A program made the position numbers and the translations under genes. DNA of 64,000 bases, from assembly GCA_036925085.1 (NCBI GenBank), contig JAUPFP010000002.1, positions 12,057,607 through 12,121,606 of the forward strand. Reading direction: 5' to 3'. This document shows positions 41,501 to 54,015 of the stretch, piece after piece (the stretch's first letter is position 1; the number at the start of each line of letters is the position of its first letter). The stretch comes from Brachycybe producta (Eukaryota > Arthropoda > Diplopoda > Playtdesmida > Andrognathidae). The notes below the pieces were generated by a model, which saw only the letters and a list, made by a program, of their open reading frames with translations, was not told the origin of the DNA and made no database searches.

Positions 41501-44500
41501 TTAGGTTTGGTATTGGAGCATAGGGGCCGACAAGTTGGGATGATGGGATGAGTTCATACGAAGGGCCGACAAACTCTTGTTGTACCATTCGTCTTCGGGA
41601 GAGACCCCGTCTTGCCTCATGCCCGACATGTTACCGGTGGCGTGGGGCATCGAGAACGGTTGGGCCACCTGAGAATAAGTGGTGGACGCCATCTGAAATT
41701 AACAAAACAAAAGAGAAGAAGAAGACACGAAGGTCCCCATTTATAATAAAGACCGTGTCGTTAGGTTAAATGGTCGGGATGTTGGCATCTATTTCTTACT
41801 TGGGGATAACGATTCATGGTGTTCATGGAAGCGATGGGATTGTGGTGAGGATATTGGTAACTCCTGGACGTGGTCGGGTAAATGTTGCGCATCATGGCGC
41901 CGCTGCACGTGGGAATGACGGAAGGGGCCAGGGCCTTTTGCAACTGCTTCTCTTGCTTTCTGTATTTGGCACGACGATTTTGAAACCAAACCTAGAAAAA
42001 CACAAAAGCACATCAGAAAACAAATTGAATCATCTTTTTTTAATTATTATTATTATGGATTAAATGAAATGCAATTACAAATTGTTTAGACCTATATTTA
42101 TATATGACTGATACAAAAACATTTTGAAAACTAAAAATATATACAAGATGTCAAAAATGCTAATCGAGCTCGTATATACACAGCACTAAAATTCGCCATT
42201 AAACTAATAATATAAATTTAATAATATATTTGAATTTACGCAATAATTTTTTTTCAAGTGGACCTAAATTCAATAACGCTTAATATATATAATCTATGTA
42301 TATACAGGAATACAAAAATATGAATCCTTTGGTTAAAACAATCTCTAAATTTTATCACAATGGTCTACTTCTTTCCAAATCTATATATGGGGCGACTGAA
42401 TAAGCGCCAAATTGAACAAACGCCAAACTGAATAAGCGCCAAATTGAACAAACGCCAAACTGAATAACCGCCAAATTTTTGGCGTTTGTTCAATTTGGCG
42501 CTTATTCAATTTGGCGCTTGATCAGCGCCACCCTATATATACTTAGGCCCTATATACACTAGAAAAAATCCAGTAAAAGCAATTTAATAACTATAGATCT
42601 ATTACTGGTATAGTTTGAACAACTCTATAATATAAAATATTATAAAAAGTAAAATATTTTCATGGCTTGAAATATAAACAAACAAAGGTTCTCGATTATA
42701 AAGCCAATAAAAGACTGAGTATCCATTTTGAGCCATTTTTTAACTTCAAAATTTGAAGGTCTACGTTGATTGTTGTATATTCCACTTTTGGATACTCAGT
42801 CTTTTATTGGCTTTATAATCAAGAACCTTTGTCTATAATATAAAAATGTTCAATTTGAAAACTGCCATCTTGAAATTGCTTTTACGAAATATCTGGGTTA
42901 CCAAATTAGTTAATTATAACTAGGATATAAGCAGATCAGCTGATCATTTGAACTAATGAAGATGAAAACAGTTCACTTTACACATTGGTTAACGCATTAT
43001 ATAAAGATATAGAAGTTTAGGATTGGTTAGGCCCCTTTACTCTTATTATTATTATTAATATTATATTATTAATTATAATTTCGTATCCACACTTGGCCAC
43101 CCTCAAACTGAAATGCACGGACCCCAAGGGAATTCGAAAAAGGAGAAAAGGTGGGTGGGGAAGGAGAAGTGGAGAAGACACGCACACGTATATAATCCAT
43201 ATATAGATGTAAAACATCCGCTGGTTGGTTCCAAATGGAAACATAATTGAATTAGAGAACCAATTGAAAGACCCCGGTCATTTGAGCATGCGCACACTCA
43301 CCCCATCCATATATATATAATATATACAGTATATAACACATATAAACACGCACAGTATTATAGGCCTATATATAAAACCCACTATTATTGTTTTACTGTT
43401 ATTATCCGCATCATCATTCACAGTAATAATAATAAAATTCGTCCATTTCTCATAATATATACATATTTACGGATGCTTTCGTGAAAATAATTATGTCAAT
43501 TCAGGGTCCCTATATATAGTTGAAAGGCACATTTTCTAAGAGGTCGATCGTATAGACCTAAGGAAAGGTTCTTTTTGTTTTGAGAGAGGGAATTTTTCTT
43601 TATTTTTTGAAAATGGTATTAATAGAAATATTCAATGGAAACCAGGTGAGAAATAAAAAAAAAATTCTATGCCTATATATTAGTCCCAAAAGAAACACAT
43701 TTTTTAGGTTTTATTTCTCTTGATGTGGCTCAAAAATAAAGGAATCGGATCCATGTATAGAAAAATGAAAAGAAAAAAAAATCTAGAAATATTGATAAAA
43801 AAATATCTAAAACGTAAAGATCGGTTTTCTGGGCGGTCGTAATCTATAGGTTTAGAAATGTGCAACTGAGCATGAATTCAACTTCTAACATTACAAGTGA
43901 ACAACAAATCGATTCACAATCTAAAAATGAATGTAAACAAATCCACAAACGGCCAAATAATAAGAGAGAGACCCAAATCTGAGTTTCTATAACAGGTTAG
44001 TATTAAAATTGAAACAATGGTTAGTCTTACAAAAAAAACGAATAAGAAAAATCAAATTCCCCTTGACTGCAGCATAGCTAGAGGGGGGAGGGCTGTCAGC
44101 CCCGGGCGACACTTTTTTCGGGACAGCACCAACCAAAAGGAAAGTTTTTTCTTGTCAGGATAGAAGCTTTATAAAATTCTTTTAAGATGGCCCAAGAAGA
44201 AATTATCAAAAATGTTTTTCGCTCGCTGCGCTCGCAGAATGTATTTTGCAATCCAGAATTATGTTTTTAAGTCCGGGTCCTAGTTTATTTAATAATTTCA
44301 TAAATAATCTAAAAATTATATAAAACATTTCTATCACTGAATATCGATAATATCGTTTGGCCTCTCTCGCTGATGTGTGTATCGTGTTGTGTTTTTCGTA
44401 AGGAGGAGGGGGGGGGGGGGGGGGGGGGGCAAACACAACGACCGCCCCGGGTCGCACAAACTCTAGCTATGCCACTGCCCCTTGAACAATCTATAATGTT

Positions 44501-45136
44501 ATAAACAGTTTTCAAAGTGTATTTTATAGATAAAATTAATGTTTTGTAGCGTAAATAAAATTTAAGATTCAATTAAAACTAAAAAAACAAAAGTGTCTTT
44601 AAAAAAAAACAAGGTTTTTCTAACTTAGGTGCATAAATAATTTATCTAATGTTATCTTTCAAATTAAACATTTTGGCATTTTTAACAAAATTCATGCAGT
44701 TTTCCGGTTTTTTTTACGAAATCTAAGTTAAAAAAATCCACAATTTCAAACTGACATAGTGTATTTTTTTAAAAAAAATGTCACAAAATGAAATGCTAAT
44801 GAATTCTAATGGAGTTAATTCATTTAAAAGTTGCTCCAATTATAATTATTTGAAAACTCTTTATGTTTTTTTTCTCTCTCTCTCGCTTTCCATGCAATGC
44901 AAGCGAAGAGTTTCTTTTGATCGTCAAAAGTAGGCCTAATAGAAGGCCCATAGGTTAGGGCCTTTCTAAACAAGAGGTAAACTCAATTTTGAAATGCTCG
45001 GTTAAAAGGTTTGAGTAACTGTCACCTCTCTCACCTTCTCCCCACCCCTCCCCCTCCCCCAACGGCTCTTTCACAAAATGAGATTTCAAATTAGGTATAG
45101 GCCTATATAATAATACACATAACATACACACATAGG

Positions 45137-45195
<59 letters not shown>

Positions 45196-48100
45196 AAGAA
45201 ATCCTTTCAACACACAATTCCTTTGTTTAAGGAATTATTATATAGATCTATAGTATAGGCTTATCCGTCTCACTCATGAAAGGTTCAATTCAAGGGCAAC
45301 TTTAACTTCCCAATTTCAATTCAACTCTTGTTACACCTGCAATGAGCTTAAGAGCTATAGTGCGGTCCGGATAGAGGATCCTTGCTCGCCTCTCACAACC
45401 ACCAGAAAAATTGAGTTGGACGAAATCATCGAAATCAGAATTCTGGTCTGGGAAGAGGTAATTAAATATTAACTATATTATAAAGTAGGTCTATTTGATA
45501 TCTGGGGGGGGGGGGGAGATTCCTTTCTTTTATTTTATCTTTTTGTATTTAATTATTTATTTTAATTTTGATGGTATTGTGATTGGTTTTAAAGTCGTGA
45601 AGGGGTGGGGCTTCAGTTCCCGTAGCCCCCCCCCCCCCGTGGTTTGGCCACTGTGTACAAATGTACTATAATGTAGATCTATACATTTGGAGAAAAACAA
45701 CCCAAACCTACACCTCTTAATTATTTAAGTTCCTCAGGATGGTTATACCACATCCTATTGTCTATATCTATAGATCTATATATAAAATGATTTTTTTTGG
45801 TAAATATTTTCTATCTTTTTAACAATGAAATGTTTTCTGCTAGGATTTTGGATCCTCTTTTCACATACATGTAGATCTTATATTACAAAGTTAGAACAAA
45901 AAACAAGGGATTCAACGAATCCTCTATATTAGACCTTTGTTGCATTGCGGTTTCCAACTTTAGAAAGTGTAAAACAACAAAAAAATACATTTTACAAATT
46001 CTAGTTTCTAAATGACGTAATTTCTTATTTATCTTAATTTTAACATGTTGAACAACAAGTTCTACACTCTATTGTTTTCCTATACAATTTGCCTATTTTG
46101 GAAATGCCTCTATCAGATAACTATATGAAACTTCGAAATTGAGCTGCATGGTTGCATCTTTCTAATGTGTGCCTGATTTCAGGTAAGGCTCCTTAGCTCC
46201 GAGCTGGTGCACAGGACATTTTCTGACCAGTTTCAGCCCAGCCTCCACGCATGCATTGTATTTTTAGGTGTCACTTTGTAAACATTGAAATAACTTCAGA
46301 ATGGGTTAAAAATACACACAAAATGTCATCAGACTGGAAATAATCTACACATTCTAATGATGAACGTGATTTAGGATGCGTTAGTATAGTTAAGCCCTAT
46401 CTATTTTTTAGTTTTGCAAAACTCCAAATTTTTTGGTATATCATCCTCGTTCCATTTGCGGTTGCACATGCGCCATTCTCACTTTGCTAGTTTAGGTTCT
46501 ATGAGGTTCCGGTTTATCGTCATGAAATCTTTTTTTTTAGTTATCAAATTCTAGTCTAGTTTCCAAAAAACTGGTTTTTTTTTATCTTGACCCTGAAAAA
46601 ATTTAACGTGAAAATTGCAAATTTTGTCAGAGCTGTCAATGTAAACTGAATAAGCAAGCCGATATATAGTGCATATAGGCCGCATATGTGCACTAGCCTG
46701 TCTAGATATAGGAGCTTTAATTTCGGGTCTGATGTCATTTTATCCCTGTTTTTGAGTTATTCAACCCAGAAACTTTTGACTTCCTTTCATCCAAAACAAC
46801 TTTTGTCACTATCACTTTTTCACAACCTTTGTTACTCTAAAAAAGCAACAAAGGTCAAAAAAGAAGACAGTCACAATTTAATTTCATTCCTAATTTAATT
46901 CAAGCCCCAATAATAAAGTTGAAAACAACCATTTTCAATTTAAGCTAATTAAGAAAATCATTCCCTTAATCTAGATCATATATAGGCGTACATTATGTGA
47001 TTCGGACCACGGGCCCCTCGTTCCAATAACAAATTACCTGAATGCGAGCTTCGTTCAACTTCGTGGTTCTTGCCAATTCCTCCCTACAGTAAATGTCCGG
47101 ATAATGAGATTTCGCAAAGGCCGATTCAAGTTCGGCCAATTGTTCTTGGGTGAAGGTGGTCCTGTGGCGTCTTCGAGCCGGTGTGGGACACGTGGTGGCC
47201 GTAGGGGTGGATACCGTCGGACCGTGTCCATTGGCTGCACCCGAACCTCCGATTAGGTTTGGCTCAGACTTCAATTTCTTGAAGGCTCCTTCTGGACCGG
47301 GACAGAAAGGGCTGAGGAGGGCCGAAGAGAGACCACGAGAGAACACTGAAAACCCATAAAATAACATTAGAAGAAATATCCGTGTGTGTTTATTATACAT
47401 TAGGAATGAAATATATAATCTCTTGAGGGACCACCCCTCCCCTACCCCCGCCTATAACTAATATTATGGAATGAATAAATAAATGAAGTGGCCATTATCG
47501 CATAATCCTTAAGCCTAATAATGACGCCTCTGTCGTTAAACACCACACATCTCCATTGAAAAAGCTCACAAACACAGATTACAAACCAGGGTTCGGGATT
47601 AGGGAATCAAGTGCATGTACTACAACGACGGGGTGGAGGGTTAGAGGAGAGATGGTGGGGAGGAAAATATCCAGTGGAACATATTTGCCTATCTTATTGA
47701 ATATCCAGTGTCAAATATATATGTAAATATAATGCAGAGCTATAGAGACACAGAAAGTGTCCCGAAAAAAGAACCCCCCCACCGTAACCCTCACACAATG
47801 TAAGTACCGATCAAATTAACCCAAATGTTTCGGATGTTGTTGAAAGGGGACACAATAGTGCGACATGTGTTAGGTTTTTGTAACAATTGAAAAGAGAGAG
47901 AGAGAGAAAGATAGAGGGAGGAGACACACGACACGACGACAACGACACAAAAGGAACTACAATTAGTATCACAATATATGAACGGAAGCCTACAACATTT
48001 ATGTACAAGTGAAAATATCTTCTATAAGAGTAGAATTTGCATTTTAGATTAAAAGCATTCGATGAAAACCAACAAACAAACTATATGTAGTTAATGAAAC

Positions 48101-50120
48101 ATGCAGCAGCAGAAGTATACACTTGTAGGTGTAAATGCAACGATTGTTCGCAGTTCCACAACAAGATGCCCATGCCAATTGTGGCACTTGAAGTGTTTGC
48201 AGGTGGGTCGTACAGATTAGTAATTACAGCCACAATTTCTAATCCAGTCAATTTGAATTTGACAAATCATTCAGCAGTCTCCAAGCAGCGAAAGTGGTCA
48301 GTAGCAGAGGTACAATGCAAAGGAGATCAAAATGCATGGGACATTTTCATGCACAAAATCTTCTGAAAGTAAATTCCATTGTCGAATAGTCCTCTCCTTG
48401 GTTTATAGAATCGAAAAAATGTTCAAACTGAGAACCATGAAAAGTAGAAAGGTTTACAAACACAAGACAGTCAAGTTCTGTCGGTGTCACTCCACGTATT
48501 TTTTTCCCGTTTACCATTAGAACTCCAAAAGACAAATGTACAAATGACGAAAGAAAGTCAAAGCTGCCACCATGCAATCTCGACCTTTTTTTTTTCTCAA
48601 GCAAATAACACTTTGAACGTCACTCAAGTGATTCTCTTTAGGGACGGACTCTTTTCGAGGGTGTCAATTCATGTGTCTATGCATGCAAACACATACCTTG
48701 TCACTGTGCGTGTCAGACATTCTACAAAATGACAGACAACAAATCCTTCTCTCTATATATAGTCACTGAAAAAGCTAAGACGCATTCCCAATTCGCATGA
48801 GATTTCTATCAGATCATTCCAAAAGCGTCAGTGCACTGACGCATCATGGTAAAGACCGAAATGGGCCTAAGGAAACTATAGAAAGAAAAAGGTCCAAAAA
48901 ACATAGAAATAGATGGGCACGCCATATATCGTGTGTGTGTGAGAGAGAGAGAGAGAGAAAGAGAGAAAAGCAATGAAGAAGGGAGGGAAAAGGGGGAAAG
49001 GAAAGAACATTGGAATTGCAAAAGAGCACATTAATTGCAACTGCATACATTAGACATGCATAAAGGCAAACATCCTTCTGTCTCTCAATTTATACGAAAA
49101 CACGAAGAAGAACACTTCATTTGCATATATAGGTCCACATGAATTCATCAAAGCAAGCAAGGGATATATAGAGTGAGAGATAGGAAGATAACCCCTTCAA
49201 TTTAAAGTGAGTCTCAAACAAAATGCACATTCCAAAAGAGAAGGGGACCAAAAAGAGTGAATAAAGGGTTGTAATTAAATGCATTAAAATATAGAAAACC
49301 TGTTGGTTTCACGCAAAATTGGACCAACAAAAGAAAATCTGAAAGGGTTTGGAGCCGGGCCCCACTATACCTTGATATGGGACAGGTGTGTGTGGAAAGA
49401 AAAAGGAGAAAAAACGTTAAAACCTTCAACTTAAAACTGATACATCTGTTTCTTCCTAATAATAGTTAATCCGAAAACACATTTTGAAGAAAAAAAAAGC
49501 CAAAAGGGACTGGAGAGGAGGGGGGGGGGGGAAGGAGGGAGGGTCCTTACACACAAATGCATGCCTTAAAGAAGGCACAACTCTTGCACGTGTCTCAGTA
49601 TGTGTGGCACGCGTCGCTCAATTATGTAAACACAATCCACTCACCCTTGCGGGCCGAGTTATATAAGGTCCCATATTGCACTTGGAATGGAACCTTTTCA
49701 TATGATAAAATTCTAAAACACAAGCTTTCAAAAAAGGGAGAAGAGAAGGAGGTTGAAATTCATTCATATAGCCGCGTATAGACATATATAGGTATTACGT
49801 AGGAATGAAAAGGAGGAGGACGAGGATAAAGATATGATAACGAAGTACGACAAGCCAAAATAGACATTGGCAAATATATTCCAGAAATGGACACAAGTGG
49901 AGTTGAAGTGTTGCATTTTTGCACGTGGTGGTCAGTCGGTCGTTCGTTCGTTCGGCGGTTGACCGGTGTTTTTGCCATGGTCACTTCAGGGTCAAATGCA
50001 ATCAACATGTTAACTCGGTTTAGATGGAAACCAGAAGCCAAAAGGTGTCTATTGACCTTACATATAGATGTATATATAAATTCCGTTCTTAACACGGACC
50101 GAACTTGATCCAAAATGCGG

Positions 50121-50151
<31 letters not shown>

Positions 50152-50878
50152 TCTCTCTCTGTCTCTCTTTTTTTAGTTATGTGTGGAGGTGTATGTGTGT
50201 GTATGTGGTTGCAATTAAAATATAAACAAATAAACATAACTCGATTGGGCATCAATCAGATTACTTAAGAATCATTCAATATTCAATTATTTAATCAACT
50301 TCTCTCTCTCACTCACTCTTTCTCTCTCTCTGAAATAATTTACTTATTTGAGAAAGAAAGATGTGTAGAGAGAGAGATGGGGTTGGGGGTGGAGGAGGAT
50401 AGGGATAGGTGGGTGGGTGGGTGACAGATGATGCATTTTGACAAACTTTGTTTAAGAGAGAGAGAGAGAGAGAATTGATAGAGAGATAGAAAGATGAGAG
50501 ACAAATTGTTTTAAGACTGTAAATTAGTGGCGAAAAGGGCTAATTGCAGACAACATTCTTATCTCATTAAAACTAATTAAGTTTGACGAAAAAACCAATC
50601 GACTTACCGCTGGGATCGGGCAAATTACGGGAAGAGGCCTGATGATGGTGGTGGTGATGGTGATGATGGTTACCTCCTCCACCCGCACCTCCACCTCCCG
50701 CGCCTCCACCTGACCCTAACCCAACTCCTACTCCGGTTCCGAGCGAAGAGCCCAGATTCGTGTCCAGTCCGTAAAGGGCCGCGAATTCGTTAGCTGCTGC
50801 TGCGGCGGCACTGCATTTATTGAGACGTTTCTCGACCCGATGATCTTCCGGGCCGACGCTCTCGTGATCGTCAGCCAT
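41501..50878 (-). CDS. Prop1: Prop1-type paired-class homeodomain transcription factor
   Basis: Prop1 (Prophet of Pit1) and its fly and nematode relatives (CG32532, unc-42) specify neuroendocrine, pituitary and neuron identity by binding TAAT palindromes. Four exons, exactly in frame: 50878-50608, 47345-47038, 41991-41800, 41692-41501; 320 residues. The homeodomain spans the exon 2/3 junction: [19 protein letters not shown] through [15 protein letters not shown], then [13 protein letters not shown], with Gln at position 50 and an intron before Val47. Around it, [14 protein letters not shown] matches the Prop1-specific extension. The C-terminal motif [15 protein letters not shown] is also typical of this family. 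Exon 1 holds Ala and Gly runs and nine consecutive His. Introns are 3262, 5046 and 107 bp. Regulatory elements likely hide in the long introns. Confidence 0.93.
42397..42530. repeat. Nested palindrome with tandem 32-bp units in Prop1 intron 2
   Basis: Two direct 32-bp units (42397-42428 and 42429-42460), each containing AAGCGCCAAATTGAACAAAC, then a partial third unit. They are mirrored by inverted copies (GTTTGTTCAATTTGGCGCTT) at about 42483-42520. The whole block can fold into a long, mostly perfect hairpin. Noncoding. Confidence 0.85.
42683..42831. repeat. 43-bp-arm inverted repeat in Prop1 intron 2
   Basis: Arms 42683-42725 and 42789-42831 are reverse complements except for one base; the outer end is CAAAGGTTCT and the inner end GAGTATCCA. 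The spacer is about 63 bp. Probably a small foldback transposon. Confidence 0.85.
44050..44490. repeat. Transposon-like element with inverted ends and a poly-G tract
   Basis: The left end (CAGCATAGCTAGAGGGGG, then CCCCGGGCGACA) is mirrored at the right by CCCCGGGTCGCACAAACTCTAGCTATGCC. Between them is an AT-rich body without coding sequence and a G run of over 20 bases at 44406-44428. The ends resemble transposon-derived sequence seen in several arthropod and cnidarian genomes by memory only. It lies inside Prop1 intron 2. Confidence 0.5.
45139..45192. repeat. TA dinucleotide microsatellite
   Basis: About 27 uninterrupted TA/AT dinucleotides within Prop1 intron 2. A simple repeat, prone to length variation. 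Confidence 0.95.
50123..50160. repeat. CT microsatellite in Prop1 intron 1
   Basis: CT dinucleotides interrupted by CCCT. More GA/CT tracts follow at 50455-50475, 51638-51668 and 52170-52220. Open frames through them give artefactual Arg-Glu or Ser-Leu repeats. Confidence 0.9.
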
Positions 50879-51638
50879 CTCCACAAATTGACTCGAATAC
50901 AAAATTTTTATATTTTTCTAATATGTTGTTTGCCAAAAAAAAAAAGTAAAAGCAAAAAAAAAAAGGACACGAGACTAGAAGAGGCACGGAAGAAAGATAG
51001 AAAGGTGGAGAGAAAAAAAATGAAAGAAAGAGAATGTAAGTGATAGACAATGGTGGCCAATGGATGGTAGAGATACTAACGAAAAGCGACTAACGAAATT
51101 ACTGGCACCAGATACACTTTTATAGACAGACAGACACAAGAAAGTAGAAGGAAGAACGGTGGCGGCGACAACGGTGGCGGCGGTGGTTAGGTTGTTGCAT
51201 CCGATCGAACGGTGTGAACATCTCTCGGAAGAAGAAGAAGAAAGCTGCAACGCCATTGGCTGCTGCTGTTGACGATGATTCAAACCTAACCTAAAAAGGA
51301 GGAGTCAAAACCCTAACACAGGTTCCAAAATGGCCGTCTACAAAAATCCACCTTCAACATTAAAAAAAACCCTCTCTTCTCTCTCTAAAAAAAAAGATAA
51401 AAACAAAAACACTTGAGACTGTCACATTTATTTCCACTTTTTATTCGTCTTCTTATTCGTTTCAAATAAAACAACAACAACAACAAGAAAATAAAAAAAA
51501 ACCCTAAACTTGAAATAAAAACAAAAGGGAAAAACGCAAGAATTTTTGAGTCGGAATTTAAACGGAAGATCGTTTCATTAATCATTATCATATTATTGCG
51601 TTACAATCAATTAAGGTGAAAGTGAAGAAGACACGAAT

Positions 51639-51674
<36 letters not shown>

Positions 51675-52679
51675 AAATTCACTTCTCACTTAACTCTCTT
51701 TTCCAACAATATAATTAACTTAATAGAAACACACTTATTCGAAATTGAAAGGGCTTTTTCTTCTTCTTCTTCTTCTTCTTAGGTTAGAAAATGAGAATTG
51801 ATTCAATATAGAAAAACTTAAGAGAAAAAGGACCAAAAAAAAAAAAATGCAACCAATCTAATTCTAAATTCTATTCTTTAAAAAAAAACACTGTCATTAA
51901 GCGGGACTTAATTTAGATCTACTACTCATTTATGCAATAAATTAAAAAAAAACTGTTAAAAAATTAGAAGAATTAAATGAATCATGAAAAATCAATTTAA
52001 TGACAATTTTTTTTTGTTATTTCAAAACATGAAACTGGGTTATTTTTTTGGAAATTGACATTGAAATATTTAGAATGAAATTATTCCTTCTAGTTTTTAA
52101 ACAAAATTAAGAGTTTACTCTGACAACTCATTTCTGTTAAAAATAAAAGTTGTTATAGTCTTCAAATAAAAATTGCTGTGTGTGAGTGAGTGAGTGAGAG
52201 AGAGAAAGAAAGAGAGAAAAAAAGCGTCAATGTGTGATTGCCCCTCTTCAGGGGATTAGCTCCCCCCCACTAGCCCTTTTCACACCAATCCCCTTAATGC
52301 GAAGAAGGCGATTTTGTCATACAAAAAAAAAACAAAACAATTATTGCCACGAGTCTCGCTTATTTCGGACACGCGTCGCCCAAGGGGCTAAAGAAAAAGG
52401 GTCAAAGACCACAAAAGACCACTGAGAGAAAGAAAATGCAAATCAAGACAGGAAACGCCTCCAATAAAAGTCAAAAGAATAATTGAAAAAAATGGATGCG
52501 AATATTGACCAAGCAAAATGGGCCACACGGGGGCACGGGCCCATGTCTCCTTACAATAACATAAATTAAATATTTCACCATTTTCACCTACTTTAAGCTG
52601 ATAAGATATTTTATGAACATTTCATTATTGTCTTTCAAAAAAAAAACATTTTATGGGAGTCATAATTTTGTTTTGTTTT

Positions 52680-52862
52680 GACAATGCATATATTTGCAGC
52701 ATTAAAAATATTGAAATTGTTGTTGGGTTTATATAACAATGGGGTTTTATATTTTCTAGTTTTGACAATGCATTTTCTATACTGCACTTGGACTCTTGTC
52801 CCTCTGCCATAGGCCTTTATGGCTGCTTGCAGAGTAATTTTTCAAATCAAATCAAAAACAAA
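52680..52862 (+). repeat. LINE-like 3' tail fragment
   Basis: Shares with 57215-57355 the strings TTGACAATGCATTT, TTGTCCCTCTGC, GGCTGCTTGCA, and ends in CAAATCAAATCAAA. A short tandem tail of this kind is typical of non-LTR retrotransposons. No reverse transcriptase is present. Confidence 0.5.
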
Positions 52863-53115
52863 ATTAAGAGAAACTAGAAAACTTTTAGAAACTAGAAGTG
52901 TCGCTCAATGATTTACGGGTATTTTTATATTTAAATCTTTCAAAATTAAATTTTTATTAAATTTTATTTTCAAACAGTAAAAGCTTATTTTGAAAGATAA
53001 CAGCATGAAAATATCTCCTTAAGTGACTGAGCTACTCTTCTAGTTTCTGAAACACATTCAAATTTTCTCTTCATTTTGCAATTGAAAGGCAGAAGAATAA
53101 TCAGAGTAGGCCTAA
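52862..53115. repeat. Family A repeat upstream of Prop1
   Basis: Core present as AAAGCTTATTTTGAAAGATA, CATGAAAATATCTCCTTAAG, TGAGCTACTCTTCTAGTTTC and CAAATTTTCTCTTCATTTTG. The left part holds the inverted AGAAACTAGAAGTGTCGC. Directly follows the LINE-like tail at 52862. Confidence 0.75.
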
Positions 53116-53699
53116 CAAGAGGCACAGTTTACACTATAAAACCACCTTAAAGTGTTTCTGTATAATATTTACACTTTTAGTTATTTCAGAGTTTTGGCTG
53201 TTTTTTAATGTTTACAAAGCAACAACAATTACTAGACACGTGTTCAAATTAAGCAAAATTATAATTTGGACAACTTCTTTCTCTCCCCCACCCCTCCATC
53301 TCCCACCATGTGTGAATGGGACAGAAGTGAGGATGGAAAATGAGTGGGGTAACAAACCCCTCCTCCCCCCATTCCTTTCAACACTCTCCACGGGAAGTCC
53401 CCCTTACTTAGAGACGCGCACGCAAACACGTGCCACCGAGTCAGTGATCAGGAAGTCCCAAACTACTTCCCCATCACCCCGCCCCACCCCATTAATACAT
53501 TTAACAACGAGAGTAATCTTTACCAATAATTAATAGTTAGGCACTGAATAATTAAGACGCAACTTTACAACGAAAAGTATTTTAAAGAAACAATAAAGCA
53601 GAAAAGCAACTAAAAGAATACTTTCAGTTAATTATTTAGTTGAAATTAATGTAGAATGATTAAAATAAAGATATCTTTCAAAATGAATATTCAATTAAA

Positions 53700-54015
53700 G
53701 TTAAGGTGGTTTTAAAGTGTAAACGGGGCCCCTCAAACTCGGATTATTCTGTCTTCAACATATACGAAATAAAAGAAATTTGAATGTGTTTTTTAAAACT
53801 ATAATCTTTCAAAATAAGCTATTTATGTAAATTTGAAACTTACCCAACTTTAAGCGGACAATGTTTTAAATTTTTATCTATAAAAAGTTTATTTTGAAAG
53901 ATATCAACATGAAAATACTATTTAAGTGATTCTGAAAGACAATAAATAAACCATCTAAATTGCTTATCGCACCATTCTAGTTTCTAAGAAGTAAAGAAAC
54001 TTTGAGGAACTTTCA
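53700..54015. repeat. Family A repeat, longest copy
   Basis: Nearly 300 bp: left arm with CTCGGATTATTCTGTCTTCA and ATCTTTCAAAATAAGC, right arm with AAAGTTTATTTTGAAAGATA, CAACATGAAAATAC and ACCATTCTAGTTTCTAAGA. The two arms show the palindromic design of the family best. Confidence 0.75.

Noticed and set aside
44206..44457. Minus-strand poly-Pro open frame
   Set aside because: Generated by the G/C run at 44406-44428; not a gene.
48094..48366. Plus-strand 90-residue open frame in Prop1 intron 1
   Set aside because: Cys-rich start looks attractive, but no splice sites, family signature or conserved motif were found, and it lies in a long intron.
50058..50255. Open frame with Arg-Glu repeat
   Set aside because: Encoded by the CT/GA microsatellite at 50123-50160; artefact of simple repeat.
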